Positions 7,053 to 16,041 are shown, counted from the stretch's first letter. The stretch is DNA of 64,000 bases from Streptomyces sp. SirexAA-E (GCF_000177195.2 NC_015953.1:2108001-2172000), one strand, 5' to 3'. The notes: generated from the letters alone by a model not told the origin. A program made the numbers and translations.

Positions 7053-8561
7053 GTGGCCGCGCGCGGTCTCGATCTGCGGACGATTCTCCAGCACATCGTG
7101 GACACCGCCACGGCGCTGGCCGGGGCCCGCCACGGCGCGCTGACCCTTCTGGACCGGGACCTGCGCCGGGTCACCGATCTGTTCACCAGCGGCCTGACCG
7201 AGGCCGAGCGCCGGGAGCTCGCGGAGCTGCCCGAGACCCACGCGGGGGTCGTCGGCGCCCTCGCCGACGACCCCCGGCCGCTGCGCCTGCACGATCTGAC
7301 GGCCGACCCCCGCTCCTGCGGGGTCCCCGCCGGGCACCCGCGGATGCGTACGTTCGCGGGAGCCCCCGTCCAGGTGCGTGACGAGGTGCTCGGCAGCCTC
7401 TGTGTCACCGGGAAGCGGGCGGGGGGCGACTTCACCGACACGGATCTGGCGCTGCTGCGGCTGCTGGCCTCCCAGGCGGGCGCGGCGATCGGCGGCGCCC
7501 ACCTCTACGAGGCGGCCCGGCAGCGGGCGCACTGGATCGAGGGGGCCGCCGCCGTCACCCGGGCGCTGCTGAGGGGCACCGGTACGACGGACGCGCTGAT
7601 GACCGTCGCCGAGCGGGCCAGGGTGCTCGCCGGCGCGGCGGCCGGGGTGGTCCTCCAGCCGACCGCCGACGGCGGGATGGAGATCGTCGCCGCCTCCACC
7701 CGCGACGACCCGGCGGGCCTGGTGGGCACCGTCATCGAGCCCGGCGCCCCGGTCCTGGTCCAGCTGCTCGGCGGCGAAGGGGTCTTCCTCGACGACTCGG
7801 CGACCGATCCGCGGATGACGACCCATGTGCGCTCCCGGTTCGGGCCGAGCATGATGCTGCCGCTGCAGAGCGGCGGGCGGCTCATCGGCACGCTCGCCCT
7901 GCCCCGGAGGCGCGGCGAGCGCCTCTACACCGAGGCGGAGCGGCAGCTCGCCTCACAGTTCGCCTCACAGGCCGCACTGGCCATGGTGATGGCGGACGCC
8001 CAGAAGTACCGGGAGCAGCTCGCGGTCTACGAGGACCGCGACCGGATCGCCCGTGACCTGCACGACCTCGTCGTCCAGCGGCTGTTCGCGACGGAGATGA
8101 TGCTGGAGTCCACCCGGCGCAAGGACTCCTCTGGGGACGGCGCCACGGCGGACCTGCTCACCCGGGCCGTCGACGAGCTGGACTCCACCATCCAGGAGGT
8201 CCGCACGGCGATCTTCGCGTTGCAGCAGCCGCCGGCCGACGCGCCCGCCACCTTCCGGGGCCGGGTGCTGCGCGAGACGGGCGGCGCGGCCGGGGTGCTC
8301 GGTTTCCAGCCGTCGGTGCACTTCACGGGGGCGGTGGACGCCCTGGTCCCGGACCATCTGGCCGAGCAGCTGCTCGCGGTGCTGCGCGGGGCGCTGGCCA
8401 CCGCGCACCGGCGGGCGGAGGTCTCGGCCGTCGAGGTGGAGGTGGACGCGACGGCGCGGCTGCCCGACGGGAGGGACGCGGTACGGCTGGTGGTCGCCGA
8501 CGACGGGCGCACCGAGAGCGGCGCCCGGTCGCCGACCGTCATCTGGCAGGCGCCGCTCTGA
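7053..8561 (+). CDS. GAF-domain sensor histidine kinase with eroded ATPase domain
   Basis: The 502-residue protein has two GAF domains (about 1-150 and 165-315) and a HisKA_3-type dimerisation segment with the phospho-acceptor His337 in DRIARDLHDLVVQ, as in DevS/DosS kinases. The C-terminal ATPase domain is degraded: the N-box position reads LRGALATAHRRA without the essential Asn, and the G-box region ends as DDGRTESGARSPTVIWQAPL, lacking the glycine-rich lid. No response regulator gene is next to it. It may bind ligands or be a substrate of another kinase rather than autophosphorylate. The GTG start at 7053 is 17 bp past mbl. Its 3' end overlaps the convergent lrp gene by 23 bp. Confidence 0.85.
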   Translation: MAARGLDLRTILQHIVDTATALAGARHGALTLLDRDLRRVTDLFTSGLTEAERRELAELPETHAGVVGALADDPRPLRLHDLTADPRSCGVPAGHPRMRTFAGAPVQVRDEVLGSLCVTGKRAGGDFTDTDLALLRLLASQAGAAIGGAHLYEAARQRAHWIEGAAAVTRALLRGTGTTDALMTVAERARVLAGAAAGVVLQPTADGGMEIVAASTRDDPAGLVGTVIEPGAPVLVQLLGGEGVFLDDSATDPRMTTHVRSRFGPSMMLPLQSGGRLIGTLALPRRRGERLYTEAERQLASQFASQAALAMVMADAQKYREQLAVYEDRDRIARDLHDLVVQRLFATEMMLESTRRKDSSGDGATADLLTRAVDELDSTIQEVRTAIFALQQPPADAPATFRGRVLRETGGAAGVLGFQPSVHFTGAVDALVPDHLAEQLLAVLRGALATAHRRAEVSAVEVEVDATARLPDGRDAVRLVVADDGRTESGARSPTVIWQAPL

Positions 8562-8970
8562 GCGCGATCCGGGTGGTGGAGTGGGCGACGCCCGCGTCCT
8601 TCTTCAGCCGGCGCAGCAGCGCGTCCAGGGGACCGGTGTCGGCGGCGGTGGCCCGTACGAGGTAGTCGTGGCCCCCCGTCACGTGCACCACCTCGGTGAT
8701 GCCGGGCAGGGTCAGCACCGCGCGCTCGAACTGCTCGTCGGTGGTGTCGAGACGCAGCGAGACGTCGATGAAGACGACGAGGCCGGTCCGGGTGTCGGCG
8801 GCCGGGTCGATGACGGCCGTGAAGCCGCGGATCACCCCCTCCTGGCGCATGCGGCGTACGCGGTCGCCCGCCGCGTTGGCGCTGAGCCCGACGCGTACGC
8901 CCAGATCGCGGTACGAGATCCGGGCGTCCTCCTGGAGGATGGCGAGGATCTCTCTGTCCAGACGGTCCAT
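8539..8970 (-). CDS. Lrp/AsnC family transcriptional regulator
   Basis: The 143-residue regulator has an N-terminal helix-turn-helix (ISYRDLGVRVGLSANAAGDRV, about residues 18-40) and a C-terminal RAM ligand-binding domain with VVHVTGGHDYLVRA. Such proteins sense amino acids or related metabolites as octamers. The ATG at 8968-8970 aligns with the family start MDRLDREIL. It diverges from the NarK-like carrier gene and may control it, which is inferred from position only. Confidence 0.9.
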   Translation of the reverse strand: MDRLDREILAILQEDARISYRDLGVRVGLSANAAGDRVRRMRQEGVIRGFTAVIDPAADTRTGLVVFIDVSLRLDTTDEQFERAVLTLPGITEVVHVTGGHDYLVRATAADTGPLDALLRRLKKDAGVAHSTTRIALRAAPAR

Positions 8971-9130
8971 GCCCCGATTGTCGCAGCGGACGGCCGGGAA
9001 CGGCTGCCGGAAGGCGCTGCCCGGGGCCTGGTGGGGCCGCCGGGTCCTAGGGCCGCCTGAGCGAAGCCGGGGCGGCCCGAATGGAGTAATCCGGCGGGCC
9101 GCCGGTCCGGCGGGACCCTTGACTTGCCGT

Positions 9131-10342
9131 GTGCACACCGCGAGCGAGCAGACCCCAGCGCCGGGCGGGACCCCGCCGTCGGCCGCCTACCGCAACCTGG
9201 TCATGGCCACGGTCGGTTTCGCGCTCACCTTCTGGGCGTGGAACCTGGTCTCCCCGTTGTCCGGGGACTTCAAGGACCGGCTGGGGCTCAGCTCGTTCCA
9301 GCAGTCGCTGCTGGTCGCCGTACCGGTGCTGGTGGGCTCGCTGGGCCGTATCCCGGCGGGCGCGCTGACCGACAGGTTCGGGGCCCGGCTGATGTTCCCG
9401 GCGGTGTCGGCACTGACGATCGTGCCGGTGCTGCTGCTGATCCCGGCGAAGAACTCCTTCGGGGCGATGCTCGCCGTGGGCTTCCTGCTGGGCCTGGGCG
9501 GGACGACGTTCGCGATCGGCATCCCGCTGGTCAACTCGTGGTTCCCGCCGGCGAAACGGGGCCTCGCGCTCGGTGTGTTCGGGATGGGCATGGGCGGGGT
9601 CGCGCTGTCGGGGTACTTCACGCCCAGGATCGCGAAGCACGGCCAGGACCTGCCGTTCTGGATCGTCGCCGCCGCCCTGGTGGTGTACTCGCTGCTGGCG
9701 GCCGTCCTGATCACCGACCGCCCGGACCGGAAGGTGCCGACGCAGTCGCTCGCCCACCGGCTCGGTCAGGCGGGCCGGCTGCGGGTCACCTGGGAGCTGT
9801 CCGCGCTGTACGCGATCGGCTTCGGCGGCATCGTGGCGTTCGGGGTCTATCTGCCGACGTACCTGAAGACCTGGTACGCGATGTCACCCACCGAGGCGGG
9901 CACCAAGGCGGCGGGATTCGCGCTGGTCACGGTCATTTTCCGGCCGATCGGAGGCTGGCTCTCGGACCGGATGCACCCGGCCCTGGTGACGGCGGCGGCA
10001 CTGCTGCTGGCCGCGCTGACGGCGATCGTCCAGGCGTTCGACCCGCCGCTGAACCCGCTCGGCACGATCGCGCTGCTCTGCATGGCGGCGGGACTCGGCA
10101 CCGCGAGCGGCAGCGTCTTCGCTCTGGTCTCGCAGGTCACGCCGCAGGCCCAGGTGGGCAGTGTGACGGGCATCGTCGGCGCGATGGGCGGCCTCGGCGG
10201 CTTCGTGCCGCCGCTGGTGATGGGCGCGATCTACAGCGCCAAGGACTCGTACTCGATCGGCTTCATGCTGCTGTCCGACCTGGCGCTGGCCGGCTGCGTC
10301 TACGCGTTCGGCCGGATGCGGACCGTCCGGGGCGAGGGCTGA
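9131..10342 (+). CDS. MFS transporter, NarK nitrate/nitrite type
   Basis: This 403-residue, 12-helix major facilitator belongs to the nitrate/nitrite porter group. The signature region VNSWFPPAKRGLALGVFGMGMGG and the N-terminal GSLGRIPAGALTDRFGARL are both present. It would move nitrate in or nitrite out across the membrane. The GTG at 9131 has no clear ribosome site; an in-frame ATG at about 9203 is the alternative. Remnants of nirB near 34.6 kb suggest that assimilatory use of the imported anion has been lost at this locus, though an exporter role remains possible. Confidence 0.8.
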   Translation: MHTASEQTPAPGGTPPSAAYRNLVMATVGFALTFWAWNLVSPLSGDFKDRLGLSSFQQSLLVAVPVLVGSLGRIPAGALTDRFGARLMFPAVSALTIVPVLLLIPAKNSFGAMLAVGFLLGLGGTTFAIGIPLVNSWFPPAKRGLALGVFGMGMGGVALSGYFTPRIAKHGQDLPFWIVAAALVVYSLLAAVLITDRPDRKVPTQSLAHRLGQAGRLRVTWELSALYAIGFGGIVAFGVYLPTYLKTWYAMSPTEAGTKAAGFALVTVIFRPIGGWLSDRMHPALVTAAALLLAALTAIVQAFDPPLNPLGTIALLCMAAGLGTASGSVFALVSQVTPQAQVGSVTGIVGAMGGLGGFVPPLVMGAIYSAKDSYSIGFMLLSDLALAGCVYAFGRMRTVRGEG

Positions 10343-10376
10343 CACCGGCCGCGGGGCAGCCCTTAGGCTTCGTCGG

Positions 10377-11834
10377 GTGACCTCTCTACTGCCCGCACTG
10401 CATGAGACGTCCGACCGCACGGACTCCCCGGAGGCCGTCCGGTTCGGTGAACACACCCTGACCTACGCCGAGTTGGCGGGCGCCTCCGCCGCCCTGGCCG
10501 CCCGGATCGCGGGGGCGGGGCGGGTGGCCGTCTGGGCCACGCCCACCGCCGGGACGGTGGTCGCGGTGGTGGCGGCGCTCCGGGCCGGCGTACCGGCCGT
10601 ACCGCTGAATCCGAGGACCGGCGCGCGGGAGCTCGCGCACATCCTCGCCGACAGCTCCCCCTCGCTGGTGCTGGCCGGGGCCGGCGAGGAGTTGCCGGCC
10701 GCGCTGGACGGGGTGGAGCGCCTCGACGTGGACACCGCCGCCCGGGCGTGGGGCACCGGCTTCGCGGAGCCTCCCGCCGAGTCCCCCGCGCTGGTCGTCT
10801 ACACCTCCGGCACCACGGGCCCGCCCAAGGGCGCGGTGCTGCCGCGCCGGGCGATCGCCGCCTCGCTGGACGCGCTCCAGGACGCCTGGCGGTGGACCGG
10901 CGACGACGTGCTGGTCCACGCCCTGCCGCTGTTCCACGTGCACGGCCTGGTCCTGGGGATCCTCGGCCCCCTGCGCCGGGGCGGCTCGGTGCGCCACCTC
11001 GGCCGGTTCTCCCCGGAGGGTGTGGCCCGGGAGCTGCTGTCGGGGGCCACGATGCTCTTCGGCGTACCGACGATGTACCACCGGCTGGCCGGGGCGCTGG
11101 ACGGGCCGGACGGCGCCGGGGAGCTGCGGAAGGCGCTGGCGGGCGCCCGGCTGCTGGTGTCGGGGTCGGCGGCGCTGCCGGTCCACGACCACGAGCGGAT
11201 CGCCGCCGCCACCGGGCGCCGGGTCGTCGAGCGGTACGGGATGACGGAGACCCTGATGAACACCGGGGTACGGGCCGACGGCGTACCGCGCGCCGGGACC
11301 GTCGGTCCGCCGCTGGCCGGGGTCGAGCTGCGGCTCGTCGAGGAGGACGGCGGCGTCCTGGAGGGTGCCGGGGCCCTCGGCGAGATCCAGGTGCGCGGCC
11401 CGAACCTCTTCACCGGCTATCTGAACCGGCCCGACGCGACGGCCGCCGCCTTCACCGAGGACGGCTTCTTCCGTACGGGCGACATGGCGACACTCGACCC
11501 GGACGGTTATGTGCGGATCGTCGGGCGCAAGGCCACCGACCTCATCAAGAGCGGTGGTTACAAGATCGGCGCGGGCGAGATCGAGAACGCGCTGCTGGAG
11601 CACCCCGGGGTGCGCGAGGCGGCCGTCACCGGGGAGCCGGACCCGGATCTGGGTGAGCGGATCGTGGCCTGGGTGGTGCCGGCCGACGCCGGGTCACCGC
11701 CCGGTGAGCGGGAGCTGGCTGACCATGTGGCGGGGCTGCTGGCCCCGCACAAGCGCCCGCGCGTGGTCCGGCTGCTCGACGCCCTGCCCCGCAACGACCT
11801 GGGCAAGATCATGAAGCGGGCGCTCGGTGTCTGA
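10377..11834 (+). CDS. matB: Malonyl-CoA synthetase (acyl-CoA ligase, MatB type)
   Basis: This 485-residue adenylate-forming enzyme activates malonate, and in related enzymes methylmalonate, to its CoA thioester with ATP. The motifs are: P-loop YTSGTTGPPKG (142-152), YGMTET, the hinge GRKATDLIKSGGYKIG, and catalytic Lys477 in NDLGKIMK. Length and sequence match the S. coelicolor MatB studied as a malonyl-CoA ligase (from memory). The GTG start is at 10377, and the stop overlaps the next start (GTGTCTGA), so the carboxyltransferase-like protein is translationally coupled. Confidence 0.85.
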   Translation: MTSLLPALHETSDRTDSPEAVRFGEHTLTYAELAGASAALAARIAGAGRVAVWATPTAGTVVAVVAALRAGVPAVPLNPRTGARELAHILADSSPSLVLAGAGEELPAALDGVERLDVDTAARAWGTGFAEPPAESPALVVYTSGTTGPPKGAVLPRRAIAASLDALQDAWRWTGDDVLVHALPLFHVHGLVLGILGPLRRGGSVRHLGRFSPEGVARELLSGATMLFGVPTMYHRLAGALDGPDGAGELRKALAGARLLVSGSAALPVHDHERIAAATGRRVVERYGMTETLMNTGVRADGVPRAGTVGPPLAGVELRLVEEDGGVLEGAGALGEIQVRGPNLFTGYLNRPDATAAAFTEDGFFRTGDMATLDPDGYVRIVGRKATDLIKSGGYKIGAGEIENALLEHPGVREAAVTGEPDPDLGERIVAWVVPADAGSPPGERELADHVAGLLAPHKRPRVVRLLDALPRNDLGKIMKRALGV

Positions 11835-13185
11835 GGGCCCCGGCGGTGTCCGTATGCCGGCCCGGGACGCGATCGCCGCCGTCACCGATGCCTTCACCGA
11901 GCACCGTCCGCCCGGCGCACCGGAGGCGGGTGACGGCCCGCTCGGCTGGGACGGCTACGGGGCCTCGCGGGAGCGCGCGGCGGCGCGGACCGGCGAGGCG
12001 GAGTCCGTCCTGTACGGCACGGGCCGGGTCGGCGGGCTGGACTGCGTGCTGGTGGCCTTCGAATTCGGCTTCCTGGGCGGCTCGTTGGGCCGCCGCAGCG
12101 GGGACCGGCTGGAGGCCGCGTACACGCTGGCCGCGGAACGCCGGCTGCCGCTCGTCTCGCTCGTCGCCACCGGCGGCAGCCGGATGCAGGAAGGCATGAT
12201 CGCGCTGATACAGCTCCAGCGGGTGGCCGGGGCCTCGGCCCGGCTGCGGGCGGCGGGGCTGCCGCAGATCGCGGTCCTGCGGGACCCGGCGACCGGCGGC
12301 GGCTGGGCGACCCTGGGGGCGGGCGCCGACGTGGTCCTGGCACTGCCCGGGGCGCAGATCGGGTTCGCCGGGTCCCGGGTGCGTCCGGCGGGCGCCGACC
12401 CGTTCGCGTACACCGCCGAGGGGCAGTTGGCGGCCGGCCAGGTCGACGCGGTGGTGGCTCCGGAGGAGCTCGGCCGGACGCTGGGCCGCTGGCTGGCCGC
12501 GCTCACGGTGACGGGCCCGGCGCGGCCGGCTCCGGTGCCGGACGCGCTGTCGGCCACCGGGCTGCCGGAGTCCGGCTGGGACGCGGTGGAGCGGGCCAGG
12601 GCTGCGGGGCGGCCGCGGGCCGGGGCCTATCTGGACGCCTACTTCGACGACCGGCTGGAGCTGCGCGGCGACCGCTGCGGGGGTGTCGATCCGGGCATGC
12701 TCTGCGGGGTCGGCCTGCGCGCCGGGCAGCCGGTGGCGTACGCGGCCCAGTGCGGCACCGCGACCCTCCCGGCCGGCTACCGCACCGCGGCCCGGGTGAT
12801 CCGGCTCGCGGACCGGCTGGGCCTGCCGGTGCTCACCCTGATCGACACCCCCGGCGCGGCCAACGACGCCGAGGCGGAGCGTACGGGCGCGGGCGCGGCC
12901 ATCGCCGAGGTCTTCGGGGCGGTGGCCTCCGCCCGGGTGCCGGTGACGAGCCTCGTCATCGGCGAGGGCGGCTCGGGCGGCGCGCTCGCGCTCGCCGCCC
13001 CGGGCAACACCCATGTCACCGCCGACAGTTACTTCTCGGTGATCGCACCGGAACTGGCGGCGGCGATCCTGAAACGGGGGCCGCAGGACGTACGGACCAC
13101 CGCCGGACAGTTGCGGCTGCGTCCCCAGGACCTGGTGGAGCTGGGGGTGGCCCGCTCGGTGGTGGGCCCCTCTCCCGGCCCCTGA
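11827..13185 (+). CDS. Fused carboxyltransferase (AccD-AccA or MdcD-MdcE like)
   Basis: This 452-residue protein joins an N-terminal beta-type and a C-terminal alpha-type crotonase-fold carboxyltransferase domain. The N half has VSLVATGGSRMQEGMIAL and no zinc ribbon; the C half has LTLIDTPGAANDAEAE and the oxyanion region IGEGGSGGALAL. These subunits move a carboxyl group between acyl-CoA and biotin, or in malonate decarboxylase remove CO2 from malonyl-ACP. No biotin carboxylase or biotin carrier gene is nearby. Coupling to malonyl-CoA synthetase hints at malonate use, either as a decarboxylase or as part of a carboxylase encoded elsewhere. Confidence 0.8.
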   Translation: MSEGPGGVRMPARDAIAAVTDAFTEHRPPGAPEAGDGPLGWDGYGASRERAAARTGEAESVLYGTGRVGGLDCVLVAFEFGFLGGSLGRRSGDRLEAAYTLAAERRLPLVSLVATGGSRMQEGMIALIQLQRVAGASARLRAAGLPQIAVLRDPATGGGWATLGAGADVVLALPGAQIGFAGSRVRPAGADPFAYTAEGQLAAGQVDAVVAPEELGRTLGRWLAALTVTGPARPAPVPDALSATGLPESGWDAVERARAAGRPRAGAYLDAYFDDRLELRGDRCGGVDPGMLCGVGLRAGQPVAYAAQCGTATLPAGYRTAARVIRLADRLGLPVLTLIDTPGAANDAEAERTGAGAAIAEVFGAVASARVPVTSLVIGEGGSGGALALAAPGNTHVTADSYFSVIAPELAAAILKRGPQDVRTTAGQLRLRPQDLVELGVARSVVGPSPGP

Positions 13186-13191
13186 CCCGTC

Positions 13192-13220
13192 AGCCGCCCC
13201 GGCCGGTCTCCGGGGCGGCT
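13192..13220. terminator. Hairpin between convergent genes
   Basis: An 11-bp perfect stem (AGCCGCCCCGG at 13192-13202 with CCGGGGCGGCT at 13210-13220) starts 7 bp after the carboxyltransferase stop and lies before the end of the convergent ssuD-like gene. Confidence 0.7.
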
Positions 13221-13251
13221 CCCGCGGAGGCGACCGCGCCTGCCCGACGGC

Positions 13252-14361
13252 TCACTCCCCGTCCTTCGCCACCAGCGCGCGCAGCCGGGGGGCGACCTCC
13301 TCACCGACCCGGTATGCCTCCTCCAGGTGCGGATAGCCGGAGAGGATGAACTCGTCGATACCGAGCCGGTGGTAGGCGTGCAGCCGCTCGGCCACCTCGT
13401 CGTGCGAGCCGACGAGGGCGGTTCCGGCACCCTCGCGTACGAGCCCGATACCGGCCCAGAGGTTCGGGGCGACCTGGAGCTTCGCGGCGTCCGTGGACCC
13501 GCCGTGCAGGGCGGCCATGCGGGCCTGCCCGGTGGAGTCCATCCGCGCGAAGCGTTCCTGGCTGGCCCGGACGGCCTCCGGGTCGATGCCCGCGAGGATC
13601 CGGTCGGCCTCGGCCCAGGCCTCGGCGGAGGTGTCGCGGCTGATGACGTGCAGCCGCAGGCCGTAGCGGAGGGCGGGGGCCCGGGTGCGGAGCCGGCCGA
13701 CGCGGTCGGCGAGGGCGGCGGGCGGCTCGCCCCAGAGCAGCTGGACGTCGGCCCGGCGGGCGGCCACGGACTCGGCGGCCGGTGAGGCGCCGCCGAAGTA
13801 GAGGGGCACGGGGTGCTGGAGTGCCGGGTCGGTGAGCTGGGCGCCCTCGATCCGCAGGTGCTCACCGTCGTGGTCGACGCGCTTGCCCTCCAGGAGGTCG
13901 CGCAGGACCGCCATGACCTCGTCGGTGCGGGCGTAGCGCGCGTCATGGGCCAGCTCGTCGCCGTAAGCCCGCTGTTCGACCGGGTCGCCGCCGGTGACGA
14001 CGTTGAGCCGGAGCCGTCCGCCCGCGAACCGCCGGAAGGCGTCCGCCTGCTGGGCCAGCAGGGTCGGGCTGGCGAACCCGGCCCGGAAGGCGACCAGGAA
14101 GCCGATCCGGTCGGTGTGCTGGGTGAGGGCGGCGGTCAGGATCCAGGGGTCGACGCAGCCGAGGCCCACCGGGGTCAGCAGCGAATGGAACCCGGCCTGT
14201 TCGGCGGCGCGCGCCACCTGGGACAGATAGCCGATGTCGGCCGGACGGCGGGTGGCCGCGCCGGTCCTGCCCTGGACGGCGGTGACGCCGCCGGGGTCCC
14301 GGCCGTCACCTCCGGTGGGCAGGAACCAGTGCAGCAGGAACGGGGGACGCGTATCGGACAT
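13252..14361 (-). CDS. ssuD: FMNH2-dependent alkanesulfonate monooxygenase (luciferase-like)
   Basis: The 369-residue enzyme uses reduced FMN and oxygen to release sulfite from alkanesulfonates during sulfur starvation. It is a TIM-barrel luciferase-like protein with the SsuD-type stretches VGLGCVDPWILTAALTQHT, LRLNVVTGGDPVEQRAYGD and ILSGYPHLEEAYRVGE. The ATG at 14359-14361 follows a GAGGA site. A cysteine-rich leader peptide and hairpin precede it by about 150 bp on the same strand, so it is probably controlled by cysteine supply. The usual FMN reductase (ssuE) and ABC transporter are not adjacent; a flavin reductase-like gene is at 30.1 kb. Confidence 0.85.
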   Translation of the reverse strand: MSDTRPPFLLHWFLPTGGDGRDPGGVTAVQGRTGAATRRPADIGYLSQVARAAEQAGFHSLLTPVGLGCVDPWILTAALTQHTDRIGFLVAFRAGFASPTLLAQQADAFRRFAGGRLRLNVVTGGDPVEQRAYGDELAHDARYARTDEVMAVLRDLLEGKRVDHDGEHLRIEGAQLTDPALQHPVPLYFGGASPAAESVAARRADVQLLWGEPPAALADRVGRLRTRAPALRYGLRLHVISRDTSAEAWAEADRILAGIDPEAVRASQERFARMDSTGQARMAALHGGSTDAAKLQVAPNLWAGIGLVREGAGTALVGSHDEVAERLHAYHRLGIDEFILSGYPHLEEAYRVGEEVAPRLRALVAKDGE

Positions 14362-14475
14362 GGCGGGTCCTCGGAGGACGGCGACGGGGAACGCACCCGC
14401 GGGCGTACGACCGCGTCGGCAGCGGTACACCGGGGGTGGTGGATCCGGGGAACGGGGACGCGAAGGCGTCGGCGG

Positions 14476-14494
14476 GCCGGCCTCACAGGCCGGC
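14476..14494 (-). promoter_or_regulatory. Attenuator-like hairpin after the Cys leader peptide
   Basis: GCCGGCCT and AGGCCGGC form a perfect 8-bp stem with a 3-nt loop, 11 bp downstream of the leader-peptide stop and before the ssuD-like start. Its position fits transcription attenuation or sequestration governed by ribosome stalling on the leader. Confidence 0.55.
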
Positions 14495-14505
14495 GCGGCG
14501 CCACG

Positions 14506-14604
14506 TCAGCGGCAGGACGGACAGCCGCGCGGGCAGGCCGGACAGAGCATGGTCGAGACACGCAGAAGGTCCACGTGGCGGCGCGATACCAGTGCTGGGG
14601 CCAT
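14506..14604 (-). CDS. Cysteine-rich leader peptide upstream of ssuD
   Basis: This 32-codon ORF contains the conserved actinobacterial leader motif SRRHVDLLRVSTMLC followed by CPACPRGCPSC, giving four Cys codons among the last twelve. I recognise the RRHVDL-R--S--C pattern from putative leader peptides placed before sulfur and cysteine genes in Streptomyces. When charged Cys-tRNA is scarce, a ribosome would stall on the tail and change folding of the downstream hairpin (14476-14494), allowing expression of the sulfonate monooxygenase. The mechanism is inferred; the peptide is too short for ordinary ORF calling. Confidence 0.8.
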   Translation of the reverse strand: MAPALVSRRHVDLLRVSTMLCPACPRGCPSCR

Positions 14605-14697
14605 GCGGGCATCCTGACGACGTCGTGGGCACGACGACAAGGGGCGACCGCCATCCGGACAGCGCCGTATCGGGGTACGGACGCGGACGCCGGCGTC

Positions 14698-15963
14698 CTA
14701 CGGCTGCGGGTCCCGCGCGTCGTAGCGGGCGAACCCGCGCCAGCGCAGGCCCAGCAGACAGACGATCACCACGCACGCGATCCCGCCGCCGGTCACGGCG
14801 ACGGCCGGGGACGCCAGATCGGCCACCGAACCGGCCATGAGGTCGCCGAGGCGCGGGCCGCCCGCCACGACGACGATGAACACGCCCTGCAGCCGCCCGC
14901 GCATCTCGTCCGGAGCGGCGGCCTGGAGCATCGTGTTGCGGAAGACCATCGAGATCGAGTCGGCACACCCGGCGACGGCCAGCAGGGCGAGCCCGGGCCA
15001 GAGCTGCCGGGTCAGCCCGAACACCGCGACGGCCGCGCCCCAGCAGCAGACGGCGATCAGCACCGCGAGCCCGTGCCGCCGGATCCGCCCCAGCCATCCG
15101 GAGAAGACGCTGCCCAGCAGCGCCCCCAGAGCGGGAGCGGCGACGAGCAGACCGGTCGTCTTCGCGTCACCGCCGAACCAGAGGACGGCGACCACCGGGA
15201 ACAGCGCGCGGGGCTGGGCGAGCACCATGGCGCACAGGTCGCTGAAGAAGGTCATCCGCAGATTGGGACGGGTCCCGAGAAAGCGCAGCCCGTCCATGAC
15301 CGACGCCCGCTCGGCCCCCTTGCCCGTCTTCCGGTCGGGAAGCATCGAGGGAAGCCGCCACATCGCGTACAGGGAGGCGGTGAAGGTGATGGCGTCGACG
15401 GTGTACGCGGACCGGTAGCCCCACCATCCGACGATGAGGCCGCCGAGCATGGGGCCGACCAGACCACCCGTGGTGGAGGTCATCGCGTTGAGGGCGTTGG
15501 CGGCGGGCAGCTGTTCGGCCGGCAGCAGCCGCGCGATCATCGAGCTGCGGGCCGGCGAGTTGAGCGCGAAGCACACGCCCTGGAGGGCGACGACCGCGTA
15601 GAGGAACCCGACGTGCTCGATCCCCGCGAAGGCCACGGCGGCCAGGGCTATGGAGAGGACGAACGACCCGGCGGCGCTGTAGAGGCCGAGCTTGCGCCGG
15701 TCGACGGTGTCCGCGATCGCGCCGCTGTACAGCCCGAGGAGCACCAGCGGCACGAACGAGCAGAGACCGATCAGCCCGACGGAGAACGCGGACCCGGTGA
15801 TGTCGTAGACCTGGAGCGAGACAGCCAGCGCCGTCATGCCCTGCCCGATCCAGGAGACGGTGTTGCCGAACCAGAGCCGCCGGTAGTCGGGCGAGGTCCG
15901 CAGGGGCGTCAGGTCGGCGAGTATGCGCGTGCGGGATACACGTGTTTCGGCTGTTTCGGTCAC
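14698..15963 (-). CDS. MFS transporter, enterobactin-exporter/macrolide-efflux-like
   Basis: The 421-residue membrane protein has about 11-12 hydrophobic helices and the MFS_3-type features RRLWFGNTVSWIGQGMTALA, a DRRK loop between helices 2 and 3, and NSPARSSMIARLLP. Proteins of this group export drugs or siderophores by proton antiport. The GTG at 15961-15963 is chosen because homology begins there; the upstream frame overlaps a terminator and tRNA. The substrate is unknown and no regulator is adjacent. Confidence 0.85.
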   Translation of the reverse strand: MTETAETRVSRTRILADLTPLRTSPDYRRLWFGNTVSWIGQGMTALAVSLQVYDITGSAFSVGLIGLCSFVPLVLLGLYSGAIADTVDRRKLGLYSAAGSFVLSIALAAVAFAGIEHVGFLYAVVALQGVCFALNSPARSSMIARLLPAEQLPAANALNAMTSTTGGLVGPMLGGLIVGWWGYRSAYTVDAITFTASLYAMWRLPSMLPDRKTGKGAERASVMDGLRFLGTRPNLRMTFFSDLCAMVLAQPRALFPVVAVLWFGGDAKTTGLLVAAPALGALLGSVFSGWLGRIRRHGLAVLIAVCCWGAAVAVFGLTRQLWPGLALLAVAGCADSISMVFRNTMLQAAAPDEMRGRLQGVFIVVVAGGPRLGDLMAGSVADLASPAVAVTGGGIACVVIVCLLGLRWRGFARYDARDPQP

Positions 15964-16041
15964 GGGGGATGGTAACGACCGGCCACCGGCCCCCCGCCGA
16001 CCGGGTCGGCGGCCGGCTCCGGTACCCGGGGCACGACACGG

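Noticed and set aside
13813..15975. A 720-codon plus-strand frame across ssuD and the MFS gene
   Set aside because: It has a low-complexity Gly/Arg/His/Glu composition and spans two well-supported minus-strand genes and their intergenic leader, so it is a shadow frame.
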